Origin: Salvator merianae
Lineage: Eukaryota; Chordata; Lepidosauria; Squamata; Teiidae
Assembly (NCBI GenBank): GCA_003586115.2
Contig: QVOM02000070.1
Location: 1,260,189 to 1,324,188 of the forward strand
Direction of reading: 5' to 3'
DNA length: 64,000 bases
Part shown: piece by piece, positions 45,138-57,472 of the stretch
Layout of the letters: each line of letters starts with the position of its first letter
Position numbering within the stretch: the stretch's first letter is position 1
The notes under the pieces: model-generated
What the model was told of the DNA's origin: nothing
What the model saw: the letters and a program-made list of their open reading frames with translations, nothing else
Database searches by the model: none
Position numbers and translations under genes: made by a program

Positions 45138-45699
45138 GGGCCTTTCTGCACTTACCTTTAGAATGGAATAGTTCAAGGCCCAGCCCATTTCTGGGCCCCT
45201 CTCTACTCACTCTGGGGTAGAAGAGAGAGGCCATTCCCTCTATTAGCATGCTGCATCTTCATTGGACTCAGCATAGCCTAGTCTAGGTGGCCTAAATTGC
45301 TTCCTAGATTGGGACAGAGCTGTTTTAACAGGTCTACTGGCAGTCCAGACGCGTCTGGAATGAAACAGGGAGACCTGCAGAAGGGCACGTGTCTCCTTGT
45401 TCTGGTTTAGCCAGGGGACTCATTTTGGCAGTACACCAAATTGTGCCACTGAAATGGGTCTTCTGGGGCTCTGAGCCCAGGAACTTCCCCCCCTGGCTGT
45501 CAGAGCCCTTGCAGCAGGCTCCAAGCTCATGTGAGCTTTGGAGCGGTTGGTGTGGTGTAGTGTGAAGCCTGTCCTGGAACAGACCATCCAAGTGTGGATG
45601 GTTTTGATCCAGCACATTTGGACCACTCCTGAAGGGAACTGCTTCGGTTGGAGTGTTGCCGCTGGAGTGGTCCAACCCCCACAAGTGTGGAAATAGCCC
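45138..45699. mobile_element. Long member of the GGGCCTTTCTGCACT family
   Basis: Begins GGGCCTTTCTGCACTTACC; the right end CAAGTGTGGAAATAGCCC is an eroded inverse. The interior shares blocks with 61,825-62,346 (TCCTTGTTCTGGTTTAGC and others), so the 116-codon frame inside is repeat, not gene. Confidence 0.65.
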
Positions 45700-46620
45700 A
45701 AGTTCAGGTGTAGGTTCTATTAATATCCAGAATATGGTTGCATTTCCACCATGGAGGGAAATAGATCTCCTTTGCTTGCAATGCTAGCATAATTCAGACT
45801 AGTGTTTACCAAATGGTTAAGCTGGACTGATGTACAGTACCATTGATTCACTATTTTTAATGATATTTTCTTAATTTTGAGGACAGTTTACACTATTAAA
45901 TACAACATTAGCTATAGGATCTCAGGGAAGAGGGAATAGCATAATAAAAGCTTAAAAAGGTTCAGCTGTTTAAGAGGAGACAACTCAAGATTTACTGGTA
46001 GATCTCTACAGTATTTTTTTTAAAAAAATTGCAGTTATATTCCCATCTCTATTCTAGCCTAAGGTGGTAACTATGCTCAGTCCATCAGATGTTTTCAGTG
46101 GAGTCATGTTACATGAACTGGTTCACCATTTTTGACTGCTGTCCCTCTCCCCTGCCTAGCTCTGATCTGTTTCAGATCAGAACTGGGCATGTAGACATCA
46201 AATGCTCAGCACAAATCAGTGTGCGTCCTTTCCCCAACCTACCTCATCCAATATGGCAGCTGTCCTGACTCTATCTACTGTGGTTGGTTCACTGGTTGGG
46301 CTCCCCTGCTTCCGAACACTCATGGGTTAATGCTGAAGAAGTGAATGCTAAATGTTTTCCTCACACATTTATCTCCTGGTACCTGGATAAAGTGAGGCCC
46401 TCTTTCCTCACTTGCTGCATTCTTGGTTCAGGGTGGGGGGAAGGACTCCCTTGGAAGGAAAGAAGTCTGCATTGTTAACATGTTCACTGTGTGCCTTTTC
46501 ATACTTTTCAACAGTGAGCATCTGCGTGCTCACTAGTGAAGTGCATTTGCACTATGCAAAGGCCCTTGGGATTGGGAGCAGACTACAGCTGCTCTTGATT
46601 GCTACTGGCTGTGGAACACA

Positions 46621-46715
46621 AAGTCATAAGAGGAGCCCTGCCAGATCAGGCTACAGCCCATCTACTCCTGCATTCTGACTCACAAAGTGGTTCCCAGGTA
46701 GCACCTGATTATTCA
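46621..46715 (-). repeat. GGATCAGGCC repeat fragment
   Basis: CATAAGAGGAGCCCTGCCAG and CAGGCTACAGCCCATCTA identify a short copy upstream of ATP4A. Confidence 0.55.
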
Positions 46716-47648
46716 CCTGGTAATCTACTGTTGGTGCAAAACTAACAAAAAAAATAGGGGAGGAGCAGGAAGTTTCTGAATGCTAATCTGTGGCATCTTT
46801 TTGTCCTACTGTGGAGAAAAAGCAGCTTTTTTTTTGTTTTAAGAGTCAGTGTTTCCCCTCATCATTTGGAAGCCCCTTGAGTTGATTTTGGCACTTTGGT
46901 GTTTTTCAGTCCTGAGTCTTGTGAGACTTACTTTGCTCACTTGTAAGGACTGGCTTTGTTGACTTTGGCACTTCTAAAATAGTTTGTGACACTTGTAATT
47001 CAGAATCAAATCTCTTTGGTAGTCACTGTTCTAATGTCTTCTAATGGAGGCATTAGAAGCAAGCTGCATCTCTTATTCTTTTCTCTATTCTTTCCTCCTC
47101 CCCTTGGTTTCAGATGCAACCTCCCCAACCTCCCATTTTGTCGTGGGTACAATGATTGAGTATTGGCAACTCTGAAATTCACAAGCTTTTCTAGGAACAG
47201 AAACCTAGCAAAATGATATATCATTGCATATTCCATATTCACCCAGGTCTTTGGCCTAATAACAGGCTTTTTCTCCAGTTGTTTTTCATAGTTGTACAGC
47301 AACTAATTCTGCTTTTAATATTGTTTTCATTTCAATGGCTTTCGTTCTAATTTAATTGAGTGTTTGCTGCCCTGGGGTTCATTGAATGAATGGGTGGCAT
47401 GGAAGCCATGCAAAAGACATTAGTATGGAGAAGTTCACATGTTTATCAGCCCAGCAAAGATTTGAAATGGTTGGATCAATAGTGCTGATAAAACATCATA
47501 AACCTCACGGAGTGATGTTGTGCCATGACGTGTGAGATTGGCATGACCTCTGGATGCCAGGCGGTTTCACAATGTGTGTACCTGCACTTGAGGAAAATAA
47601 ATATAAGACTTCGTACGTTGGCATGGGAGTGACGGTAGTTCAATGCAA

Positions 47649-48273
47649 GGACCTTTCTGCACTAGCTGGTATTTCTTAACAGCAAGTGTACCAAGGACCT
47701 CCCTTCCCCATGTTAGTGCAAACTATGTGAGGCCCTGCCCATTGCTAGTATGCTACATCTGCACAGGATAGAGCATGATCCAGAGCAAGAGGCTCTTATT
47801 CTGGATCACTGGTAGACCTTGATATTGAGGTCTACTGGTGTACTAGTGGATCCTGGTCTGGAGCATGGAGGTGTGCAGAAGGCATGCTTCTGTGCTTTGG
47901 ATTAGTGGGGGACCCATTTCAGCAGTGCACCAAAGCATGATGCTGAAATTGCCTCTGAATGCTCCAGAGGTCAGGAGCCCAGGGGCCCATTTCGGCACTG
48001 TACCATGGTGCACCACCATTCTGGGTCCCCCATGGAACACTGGATCATGGAGGTATAGCATCTTTATGCCTCTGCGGTCCAGTGTAGACCTCAAAAATGA
48101 GGACTACTGGTAGACCAGATCAGGATACCATTTTGGATGCCCTAGCCTGGTCTATGGTGGGTAGACAGAGTATACTGGGAGGAAGCAGGGCCTCCTTTAA
48201 ACCCACCAGAATGCGGAAGGTAGGCACCTAAATCTCATCCTGTTCCAAACTTTTTGTAAGTGCAAAAACAGCC
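47649..48273. mobile_element. Long member of the GGGCCTTTCTGCACT family
   Basis: Starts GGACCTTTCTGCACTAGC and ends AAGTGCAAAAACAGCC. A further family-like start, GGGCCTTTTCTGAAG, follows at 48276, so elements are clustered here. Confidence 0.6.
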
Positions 48274-49019
48274 TAGGGCCTTTTCTGAAGCTGCCCTCCC
48301 TATTCTGGGATAGAATGGCATGCCCTATCTTGCAACAGGCAAAGCATCCCACACTGAGACAGATTATTGCTGGAGCAGGATAGAACTACCCACATTTGGA
48401 CAGCCCTTCTGCTCCAGGTCTGTCTGCTGCTTCTAAAGAGCCCTCAGAGGCAGCGCAGAGACTGTGAAGGTCAAGAAAATGTTCCCAACCTTTGCAGTTT
48501 CCATTCTGGTTGTCTTCAGAGATGACACATTTCCAATGTTGCTTCCTGTATCAGACCTTTCTGCCACCCATGGTATACCTGACCACAAGGATGTGCCATC
48601 CATGTTCTTCTCTGGTCTGGTATGCAGGCCCTGGGCTGGTTGAAGACCTCAGTATCAAGGTCTACCACTCTACTGGGGTAGGCTGCCATTTTGGATGAAG
48701 TGTGATTGTTGGAATGAGGCCTACCATAATCTACACTAGAGTGTGGTCAGCAGGCCCTTATTCTGGAATTCCCCCCCCCCCGCCCCGCAGTTGCTTTATC
48801 TCATCCTGAAATCTGAGAAGGGTTGTCTCTTCAACATTCAGGATTTCATAGCTCTAGAAGGATTTCCTGCTGAGTGGCCAATCAGTGGGTAGCATTTGTA
48901 ATCAGGATAGGTGTTGCCTGACTTGGATGTGAATGTAGGCTGCAGTGTGGCAAAATAGGTAGGTTCTCAGATGTATATTTGAATAACTGCTTTTTTTTAA
49001 AATTACGATCAGATACATA

Positions 49020-49830
49020 TATACACTGCTTTATCCTTCTATGTTCTGCATCCTTACAACTTTCCTATTACATAGATGGTTATAATAAATCAATAGGTCG
49101 ACAACTATATGCAAATTTCCTTTCTTAGTTTTTAAGCCATTGTGTAATCATTGTGTCACTTACGCCCTCATTTTCCTTGTCTATTCTGTCTGTTGCTTTT
49201 AGCAGTGGATCGTGTCTGATCAAAATGACTTTGCTTTTCCCTGTAACTTGTTTTTCCAATATATTACATATTCATCAATTAATATTTCAGATACAATCCC
49301 TTTATATTCAAGTTATCAGCATATTTCCAATTTTGTGCAATTAGCCTTAAAAATTCCAAACAGCCATAACTCCAGGTCTACTTCTAAATATATGTTGACA
49401 GTGGCTTCAATTTCAGCTCTAAAATCTTCCCAGAATTTATTGACCGTGGGGCATTGTCACCACATATGTTAGAAAATTCTGGGTTTTTTGCAAATCCTCT
49501 CCAGAATTTTGTTAATTTTTTGACAACATTGGCTAGTTTTACTGGTGTTAGATACCATCAATGTATTCCCTTTAACTGTACTTCCTTGATTTTAACATTT
49601 ACTGTCTAATCTATCATTGTTTCTATTTGATTTTTTGAAACTTCATCCTGAATATTGGCTCCAATGTCAGATCCTCTTGTACCTTTCACACCAGTGTTGT
49701 TGCCTGATTTGTGATTTTAAAAAATTCTGTATAACTTTCATACCAACCCTTTAGTATTGCTTAAATGCTGTGCATATATCGTCTCAAAATCTGTCAGTGG
49801 TGAGGATTTTATAGTGATGTTTCTAGAGCA
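49020..49830 (-). mobile_element. Decayed L1-like LINE segment
   Basis: The minus strand holds broken fragments reminiscent of the L1 ORF2 C-terminus (TPVKLANVVKKLTKF, then NICGDNAP and INSGKILELKL). Several stops. Assigned by pattern only. Confidence 0.4.
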
Positions 49831-50312
49831 TTTAAGGGCAACCAGTATTCCTTGTGTGTTGAGTCAATTGCGATAATTGTGCTTTTGAACTCTGGCGAAA
49901 CAGTTTTTGATTGTACAATTCAGACAAATGATCGTTAGGCTTTTTTTGCTGTGTCTGGGCATGGGAAGCTTTTTCTTAAGGGGTCGACTTTTAAAAGCCC
50001 TGTCTGAACGCACTGCAGGTATGGGAATTCCCACTGTTAATGAATCCCTTCTGAGTGCTCAGAGCCAGAGTTGGCTGCAACAGGTGTACGGCTGTTTGCC
50101 TGTAGCCTTTGTGTTGTAATCTACTTTATATCATTTAAGGTGATCTTGCAGTCCAACACAGTTTAACAATATCTGGAGGGACAGCTACTAGATTTAATCT
50201 TTTTTTTCCTCACAAACATAGGGCGCACATTCATTTCCCAGCATCCAAAGGAGAAACAATTTACCCTGAGCGAGTCAAAAGTGACATTAAAATTCATGGT
50301 AAGTGCATAATG

Positions 50313-50318
50313 TTTATT
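50313..50318 (-). terminator. Candidate polyadenylation signal for the dispanin-like gene
   Basis: The minus strand reads AATAAA here, about 360 bases after the stop codon. This is the nearest canonical signal I see. Confidence 0.4.
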
Positions 50319-50677
50319 TGTTCCAAGAGATTTCTCAGACAAGGCTTACACTGGAGCATTGAATGCGTTTTGGCACATTTTACTCAGGCCACAGTTCACA
50401 TGCTGGAAGAGAAGCTCAGACTAGAGTTGTGGGTCATAGACAGGATGGTCATAGCAGCATCTCTTTTCATGGTGTCTCTTTTCACGTCACAACCAGCTCC
50501 TGGGCCTTTGCTGTTTCCCCATTCTGTTGCTACTCAAGACCAGGTGCAGAAATAGTGCGATAATGGAGACATTGCTAAACCAGGTAGTCCGGAGGAATTT
50601 AAACTCGTGGCCATCAAACCAGGGTTGCATTGGGTGAAGCTCGGTCATTTAAGAACAGCAAAACCTGAGCTGTATCT

Positions 50678-50851
50678 TTAGGAGCCGTTGTATTCCATTT
50701 GTGATGCCTTGTTGTTGAAATGTATCGCCAGGATGAGATACAGAATAAGAATGGCGATCCCCACGCCGACGGCTGAGTGGGCAAATATGAGAGACATACG
50801 GGAGTAATATCGAGCAGATGCTACATTTCCAGTCACGTTGGCTTCCCGGGT
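50678..50851 (-). CDS. Dispanin-like last coding exon
   Basis: After a TCTCAG acceptor the exon encodes TREANVTGNVASARYYSRMS, the second membrane helix and a short polar tail ending NGS, then TAA at 50678-50680. Confidence 0.9.
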   Translation of the reverse strand, partial: TREANVTGNVASARYYSRMSLIFAHSAVGVGIAILILYLILAIHFNNKASQMEYNGS

Positions 50852-53800
50852 CTGAGAAGAGAGAGATAAATCAGAGATGCATTAAAGCATGCATGTGGGA
50901 AGCATCTCCTGGGTATGCATGTGTATGTGTGTGCAAGGTGGGGGCTCGTGCATTGACAAAGAGAGTTCTTTGGGGGTGGTTCTGCACTGGCCAGTGCAGT
51001 GAATTAGCAAGCTTACTGGGAGGCTACTGGTAAACCTGCTGGTCCAGTACACCAGCCGGTGCAGAATTACCCTTTGGCCTTTTCTGCACTTCCCTGCCTG
51101 TGATTGGAATCAGTGGGTCTGGAACTTTTAGGTCCGCTGATTCTGATAATGGAAAGGTGTGAGCTGGATCAGTACCATCTGCACAATGATGCTTGTCTAG
51201 ACCAGACCATGCTGTGGTCGGAAGCTCATGTGAGCTTTGGACTGGGCTTTGGACCGGGGGGGGGGGCATTTTGGCAGCATGCTTTGGCAGGTCCCCGAAA
51301 TGCGTCCCTCGGTAGTCCCAGAAATGGAAGGGTGCCATCTGCATTGCGTACCGCCTCATTCGGGATTAGGGTCCGCTGATCTGCCGATAGATGCATTTAA
51401 TCATGTCTACTGATATTGCCATTCTCTGTCTAATGCAGATGGAGTGTACTAGAGGGAGACAGGGCTTCGTAGATCTGCATTAGCATGTGGATCAATGAGG
51501 TCCAGAAGACGGCCATGGAGGCCCTTAATTGGGATCAAAACCCCATGCAGAAAGGGCCTTTGTCTCAAGCAGTTAGGCAGTTACCAGAAGCCAGGTGCTA
51601 TTGAGCTGGAACTCAGGCCCTTTCTGCACTAGGTCTTATTTCAAATTGTATCCCGGAACAGAGGTCTGTCATCTGCATGCTAGTGCAGATTATGGCCGGC
51701 CCTGGGCAGATCCTGCCATCATCTACAATAACATGTGGATAGCAGGCCCTTATTCCGGGATATAATCTGGAATAAGGTCCAGTGCACAAAGGGCTTTAGC
51801 AAGATTTGGATTCTAGACAGAAGCACAACGCATTCTTTTGAACAGTCTTGCTTTTTCCTTTTTCTTGCACACAAATATCTCACCAGTGGTGTGAAATCAT
51901 CCCATAAGTGATTTGCAGACACTGGAAATATTTACTGTTTGGATTACAGGTCTCATGTTCCTTAATCAAAGCAGCTTTGGCCCCTAAAGATCTTGAGATT
52001 GTAGTTAAAAAAAGGAACTGTTCTAAGTATGGCTATTTGTATAATTATTCTTTTCTTTTATCACCATTTTCTGGCTGGTCCATGAAGTATATTTCTTTTT
52101 TCTAAAGTAGATTTGGTTGTCGTCTTGCCCCTTCTGTAATCACAGTTCTTTTTTTTCTGCCCTGATGTCAAAATGTCCGACATGCACAATGACAATCTTT
52201 ACTGCATGTTTTAACATCTAAGCTTTGTTGTACATTGACAGCAGAACAGCAACTTTGTGTACAAAAGGCTCTGGGTTAAATCCCCAGCCTCTGTTGGGAA
52301 AATGGCAAAGGCAAACCTCTATAGAGTTATCAAGAGCTGAGTTTTAGACCAGGGCTTCTTTACCTGTTAATGTCCATTGTCCCTGAAATACTGTACTCCA
52401 ATTTCCAGTTGCTTCTCAGGCAAACTTTGTCTTTTTCCAGGTTTTTTTTATTTTATTTTGAATAAGTAAAACTTACATTCTGCTATGCTCTAAAACCACA
52501 TCCTATATAAACCTATTTTACTTGTTAGATTTTTGAGAAGCAGAAAACCAAATTTACCAAAAAGAGCACCTGGAAAGAAGTCCTTAGAATATAAATGCAA
52601 GTGAAGGAATGAAGGAATGGATGGATGGATAGATTAATTAAGTAATAACATTTTGTTTACACTCCCAGGTTTCACATGACAAAGCCCAAGATTGCAATGT
52701 TTGTGATATGGGACTTGTCATGGATAGTTTCGAAACTGAGGGAGACATGCAGCAGTTTTGCAAACTCTGGGGAGTGGACCTCAGAAAATGTATAGGAAGC
52801 TACAAGAATTTCACATGCACCCTCCACAGCTGCCTATGATCGGTGAGACAACATGATGCCCTGTTTGTATGACTTTGGGTAATAAATCCTAAATGTGGAT
52901 GGCAAACCCCAAATCTGAAGCAACTACGCAAAGAGGGGAGACTAAACAAATGAAGGAATGTAGTTACTGACACAAAGACCAATGCATGAATTGTTGCTCA
53001 CCTAAGTTGGTCCAGACTATTGGTGCTTCTACCATTAGATTGCTATGGTAGGTTGATGATCAACTTATGACCCAACTGATTCCCCACACTTGCAGCTAAA
53101 TAAATGACTCTGTATGTGCAACCCCCCACACCAAAACAACATCCAAATGAATATGTGGATTCCAGAATCCAATGATGGTATATTTTCAGTATCAGCCCCA
53201 GGATTTGGAGTGCCCCTGGACAGTATACCTTCCACATGTCCCTTATCCTACAGTAGGTTTGCCCCTTAACTGCAGCTGGTCCAGGTAGTTCTTGTCAGAG
53301 GGTTGCAATTGGAAAGTGGGTCCTTGGTGCATGCCCATCTGTGCTGAATTTTGCAACAACTCAATGTTTTAGTTCAGATAAAAGACCAAACAAGTTTTTA
53401 GTCCAGTGGTTCTCACTGTGGTCCTCCAGAAGTTCTTGATCAATTGGGACTGTCATGGAATGCTAAGAGAAGAATGCTGGGAGTTGTTCAGAAATAGCCA
53501 GAGGATTACAGTATGAGAAGCACTGCTTAGTCTACAAAAGACAGGAGACATTATAAATCTATTCACCTTAAAGATCCCCTGGGGAAGGTTTTCCTTGGCT
53601 CTGCTGGAACAAATGAATGTGACCATACCTCTGAAGTTTGCACCTCTAGGGAAAACCACTTTATGCTCTATAATTCTTTCCCTTCTGTTATTGCTCTTCT
53701 CTCTAGCACTGCAGGTCATTCATTATACCTCCAACTGCACCGCAGTGTTTGAATCCTGGAGGATGTCTGGCCTGCCCACAGCTTTGTCAAGGTTACAGCC

Positions 53801-54262
53801 AAATCCATTTGAAAATGCTGCATAGGGTCGAAGAGGATGCTCCTCTTTGCCCTCTCTACATTTTAGCCCTGTGCCTCTCTCCCCACCCTGCCACAGCCAC
53901 ACATTTACCTTTATAGAGAATACCAAGGCTACAATACCCAGAGGTAAGAAACAGCAGATCATGGTGATGATAGAATAGGCCAGGTGATCAGATTCATTGG
54001 CTGGCTGGACAGGTGCAATGAAGATGCCTTGTGGAACGTGAGCATCTGCATTCTGATAGGACCCTTCCCCTGCTGGTCCATAGTAAGCTTCATATTGGGG
54101 TGGCACAGAAGGAGGTGCCCCATAACCCACGGGAGTCGAAGTTGATGGGGCAGGCGCTGTCAGTGGATCAGATTCTGTATAGGGTGAATTTGCAGGATAC
54201 GGTGGTTCGTTCTGAGGGTCTGGCCATCCGCCTGGCTTCTTCTCATATGCTGGGTCACTCAT
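50678..54262 (-). CDS. Dispanin/CD225-type proline-rich two-pass membrane protein (2 coding exons)
   Basis: Coding exons 53909-54262 and 50678-50851 join in phase 0 to give 175 aa. The N-terminal ~85 residues are rich in Pro, Tyr, Ser and Gly. The CD225-like domain follows: DHLAYSIITMICCFLPLGIV (helix with paired Cys), the short loop SIKTREANVTGNVASARYYS, then a second helix from LIFAHSAVGVGIAILILYLI. The protein ends MEYNGS. The two-helix layout and the TR-A-N-GN-A-AR loop are typical of dispanins (PRRT1/SYNDIG4, TMEM233 and IFITM relatives). No ortholog is assigned and the function is unknown; family members act in membrane trafficking or fusion control. It lies upstream of ATP4A in the same orientation, with 6.5 kb between its stop and the ATP4A start. 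Confidence 0.9.
50972..51072. mobile_element. GGCCCTTTCTGCACT-family element, TTT flanks
   Basis: Ends GGGTGGTTCTGCAC and GTGCAGAATTACCC are inverted. TTT flanks both sides. The next family member starts right after the shared TTT. It lies in the 3' region of the dispanin-like gene intron. Confidence 0.65.
51076..51558. mobile_element. GGCCCTTTCTGCACT-family element (483 bp), TTT flanks
   Basis: Left end GGCCTTTTCTGCACTT and right end CATGCAGAAAGGGCC are inverted, with TTT at 51073-51075 and 51559-51561. It carries a longer interior with several CTGGACC/GGTCCAG blocks. Confidence 0.75.
51616..51795. mobile_element. GGCCCTTTCTGCACT-family element
   Basis: Left end GGCCCTTTCTGCACTAGG and right end AGTGCACAAAGGGC are inverted. 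The interior (TGCATGCTAGTGCAG, AGCAGGCCC) is nearly the same as the 38,408 copy. Flanks do not clearly match. Confidence 0.7.
52231..52345 (+). mobile_element. tRNA-derived SINE fragment
   Basis: GGGTTAAATCCCCAGCCTC (B box) and AATGGCAAAGGCAAACCTC match the family. It lies in the dispanin-like intron. Confidence 0.55.
53405..53525. mobile_element. Possible relative of the 57,473 element
   Basis: AGTGGTTCTCAC on the left and GAGAAGCACTG on the right are imperfectly inverted. Flanks TTTAGTCC and CTTAGTCT agree at 6 of 8. It lies in the intron of the dispanin-like gene. Confidence 0.5.
53909..54262 (-). CDS. Dispanin-like exon with start codon
   Basis: ATG at 54260-54262 opens 118 codons: MSDPAYEKKPGGWPDPQNEP at the start, a Pro/Tyr-rich linker, and the first helix ending VALVFSIK before GTAAAT. 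CTGCAG directly upstream of the ATG could be an acceptor for an upstream untranslated exon. Confidence 0.9.
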
Positions 54263-54496
54263 TCTGCAGGTCTCCTCACCTTTGTTTCTTTATTGAGTTC
54301 TGTAGTCTCTTCTTTTTCCTCCGGTCTCTGCTTCTGTCCTTCTAGACTGCCCTTATCTGCTATTGGATGCCTTGTTCTTTCTCCCTCGCCTGCTCTCTCT
54401 GCTTGGTTTCAGCTTTAATCCCCTTGCTGCCTTCGCTTTCCTCCTCCTGTGCCACCCAACCAAACACTCTGAATTTTGTTTGGGAGGGATGTTCGC

Positions 54497-54504
54497 CTTA
54501 TAAT
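54497..54504 (-). promoter_or_regulatory. Weak TATA-like site upstream of the dispanin-like gene
   Basis: The minus strand reads ATTATAAG about 235 bp upstream of the ATG. It is the only TATA-like element close by, and could be chance. Confidence 0.25.
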
Positions 54505-56230
54505 GCTAATCAGTCTGCTCTGCTTGTCTGCTTAAAAGACTCTTATTGATTGCTTTGGCCCTTGGACAGAATGACTTCATGGTGTCTCAGAATCCAGAAA
54601 AGTAAGTGGGTGGAATGAACAATTAGGAAACAAAAAACAAAACAAAACCCCAAAACCCAGACAGGCAATTGGGGCTAGTGGATATGAGGGTGAAGATGAG
54701 GACTCCCCACCCCCCAAAAAAGCAGAGCACCTTAGATAAATGCAAATCTTAGCACACCCATATAATCATAAATTAAACATAAGTGAATTTACATTTCAAT
54801 CCATATATTACTAATCTTAATCGGCGCACACACTGCAAAACAGGCAGGGCTGGTAAAATGTTGGCAGCACACAATTTTGCCTACTCAAAGGAGTGGCCGT
54901 AGTGGTGAAGCTTTGCCTAGGAAGCCAAAATACCACTGGGGCAGGCTTGAGAAGATGGATATATTCACACATTGAGGATGCTGGGCACATCTGGAAAATT
55001 CAGGGTACATCCATCCGGACACTGAAAACTGGTCAGCTTTTGGAGGAACTTCAGGCTTACTGGTCCATGTTCAGGGTATCTCTGTTGACCAACTCTGATC
55101 TCTGAAATGGGTAAAGGTCAGCTTAACCTAAGTGCAGGCATGCCCACGCTGTTCTCCAGGGCTGGAACTGGGCTTCTGTTTGGCACACTATAGAAGAAAC
55201 ATGAATGAAAGAGGTGGGGTGGTTTTGCCCTAAGAGGGACATATCAGCAGGCACTGATGTTAAGCTTCCTGACTTATCATTCTATATTTTTGTCATTTTG
55301 TCTGACCAGTTGAGTGTGAGGGTAGGAGTGGCAGGAAGGATAAGCAATTTTTTTCTGCTTTGATGTGGACATGTATGGTCGGCATGGATGAAGGAACAAT
55401 TTTTCTAAAAAAAGCATAATTTATGAGGTATGTGTAGTTGCAGCTACAGACTTCTGAAAAGGCTGAGGTACATTAGTGGACAGTTTTTTGAACTGGGAGG
55501 GGCTCCTTTTGGTTTTCTGGAAGGTGTCCTAGATCAGATCAAGCTTTATGTACAGAAAGAGGTTGGTTGAGATGTGGCTCCCCACTCTTCTTCACTTATT
55601 GCCTTATTTTATGAGATGACAACAAAGGAACAGAAGGGACAGACCATAGAGAGGGAATTTATATTTTTTCCTAGGCAGTCTACAGAGATCAGAGTTTTTC
55701 CTCTTGTTTGCAATTCTCATGCTCCTTAGTCAAATCAGCCAATGAGCCATGGCTACTACGGAGAAAGATCTTAGAAGATATAGACTAGCTTCTTCTGCAT
55801 GCTGCCTGTGCCCCAGCTGCCAATGGGTGCATCCACACAGGTGTCTAGGGTGCTGGTTAGGGGGCATTGGATATGGGGTGTGGGCTGAATCCAAGGTCCA
55901 GCAACAAATAGCCCTATCCTGTGTTCTGACAACAATCCCACTCTTGTATACTGGGAATAGGAGAGAATTCAGTTAGTTCACTCTTGAAACTGAACTTAAA
56001 ATGTCCATGCTTCCGAAACCAACTGATAAGCTGAAATGCAACTAGCTTTCGAAATTTTCAGTACTGTAAATTTTATTCTGCAATTCTCTAACAGAAAGAC
56101 ATTACAATATTTAGGAAACCTTGTACGCAAAAATGTATACATTAATGGAAAGGATATAAACTCGTCATATTAGAGTGTTGTATCGTGTGCTAAAAAATCT
56201 ATATTTTAGGCAAAGCTGCTTACAAAATTG

Positions 56231-56234
<4 letters not shown>

Positions 56235-56273
<39 letters not shown>
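56235..56273. repeat. (TA)n microsatellite
   Basis: About 19 perfect TA dinucleotides upstream of the dispanin-like gene. Confidence 0.97.
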
Positions 56274-56276
<3 letters not shown>

Positions 56277-57023
56277 TCTTTTTTTGACTGGGGCAAGAAA
56301 TCAGTAGAATAATATTAAAAATTTGCCATCTGTTGTAGAAATAGGACCAAGTGAACTTCTGTCTGGCAATATAAGAAAATTTGGAGAAACAAAGTATGAT
56401 GGAATTTGACACTTCTAGTATACATTTACACCTTTGCAAATTTGGTATACATTTACAGCACCAAAATTAGGCAGAGATTTCCTATATATTTCATTCACTG
56501 CTTGAATCCCTTCTTGGAATCCTTACCATATTTGGGTATTTTTGAAGGTTCATTACTTGCTTTGTTTAGTAGCTCTTGCAATAGCCCTGATACCCCTTAG
56601 TGAATAACGCTGAGAAAGCAACAGTTCTTTTGATGAAAAACTAGAATTGCTATGTGGAATCCAGGTCAGCATTTTTCTGTCTTTAAGATCTGTGGAAAAA
56701 AGAAAGAAGAACATATAGAAATAAGAAAGGGAATTGCAGCCATTAAGTTTATACCTGCTGACATTTTCTCTTCTTGTTCAGTTCAGTTCAAGGCCCAGTC
56801 AAGAATAGTATAATAAAATGAATAAAATCAAGAATATGTAAAAGAAACATTGCTAATTCAAGTATGTTAGGCATAAAACAAAGCAATATGATGCTAGGTT
56901 TTTTTTTGCTTCAGTTTGATTTCCTCTTCTACGTAGCCCCTAAAAGATATAGGGTCACCAAACACAACACTAGTAGTGGCTGAGCACTCCGGGGTCCACC
57001 TGGAAACAGTGATTTGTCAGACT

Positions 57024-57297
57024 TAGAAATGTGCACGAACTGAAATTTAGTGGTTTCATTTGAATTGAACCAAGTATCCTTGGTTTGAGTTTGATTTGAA
57101 CTGGTTCTTTTGAACAGCAGGATGGTTTGGTTTGCCTGTGAACCAAGCAAATCATAGCAAACTACCCTTGGTTCGTTAGAACCCTTTTTGTTCAGGTTCA
57201 ATTCAAACCGCGGTTTTGTGAACAACGGGGTGGTTCAATTCACATGCAAACTATCCGGTTTGCTGTGAATTGACTGAACCAGTTTGGCCCATCTCTA
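57024..57297. mobile_element. ATGTGC-type element, second internal type, with perfect 8-bp duplication
   Basis: Starts TAGAAATGTGCAC and ends CCCATCTCTA. GTCAGACT lies on both sides (57016-57023 and 57298-57305). The interior of TTGGTTT and GAACCAA blocks matches 43,032-43,322, not the 42,497 copy, so different interiors share one set of termini. Confidence 0.88.
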
Positions 57298-57472
57298 GTC
57301 AGACTTTCTTGAAGCCTGAATTGACGGCAAATCCACATTTGATCTGATGCACAACACAGGTGTATTGTGAGGGTAACACAGGGGGGAGGAGAACAGGGTG
57401 AATTCAAATGATAAATCAATACGAAAATACCTGTGCATTTATTTCACAACTTTCTGCCTAGGTGAACTAGAA

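Larger units (their letters stand above)
44470..50300. other. Intergenic: ATP4A upstream flank to dispanin 3' end
   Basis: Filled largely by PIF-like elements (45,138; 47,649; 48,276 onward), GGATCAGGCC and GATCAGACA repeat fragments and the L1-like segment. Open frames here are short and repeat-derived. No conserved coding block was recognised. Confidence 0.6.

Noticed and set aside
45334..45701. 116- and 93-codon minus-strand frames
   Set aside because: The sequence recurs at 61,997-62,380 inside another member of the same element family. There is no known domain and no splice-compatible conservation.
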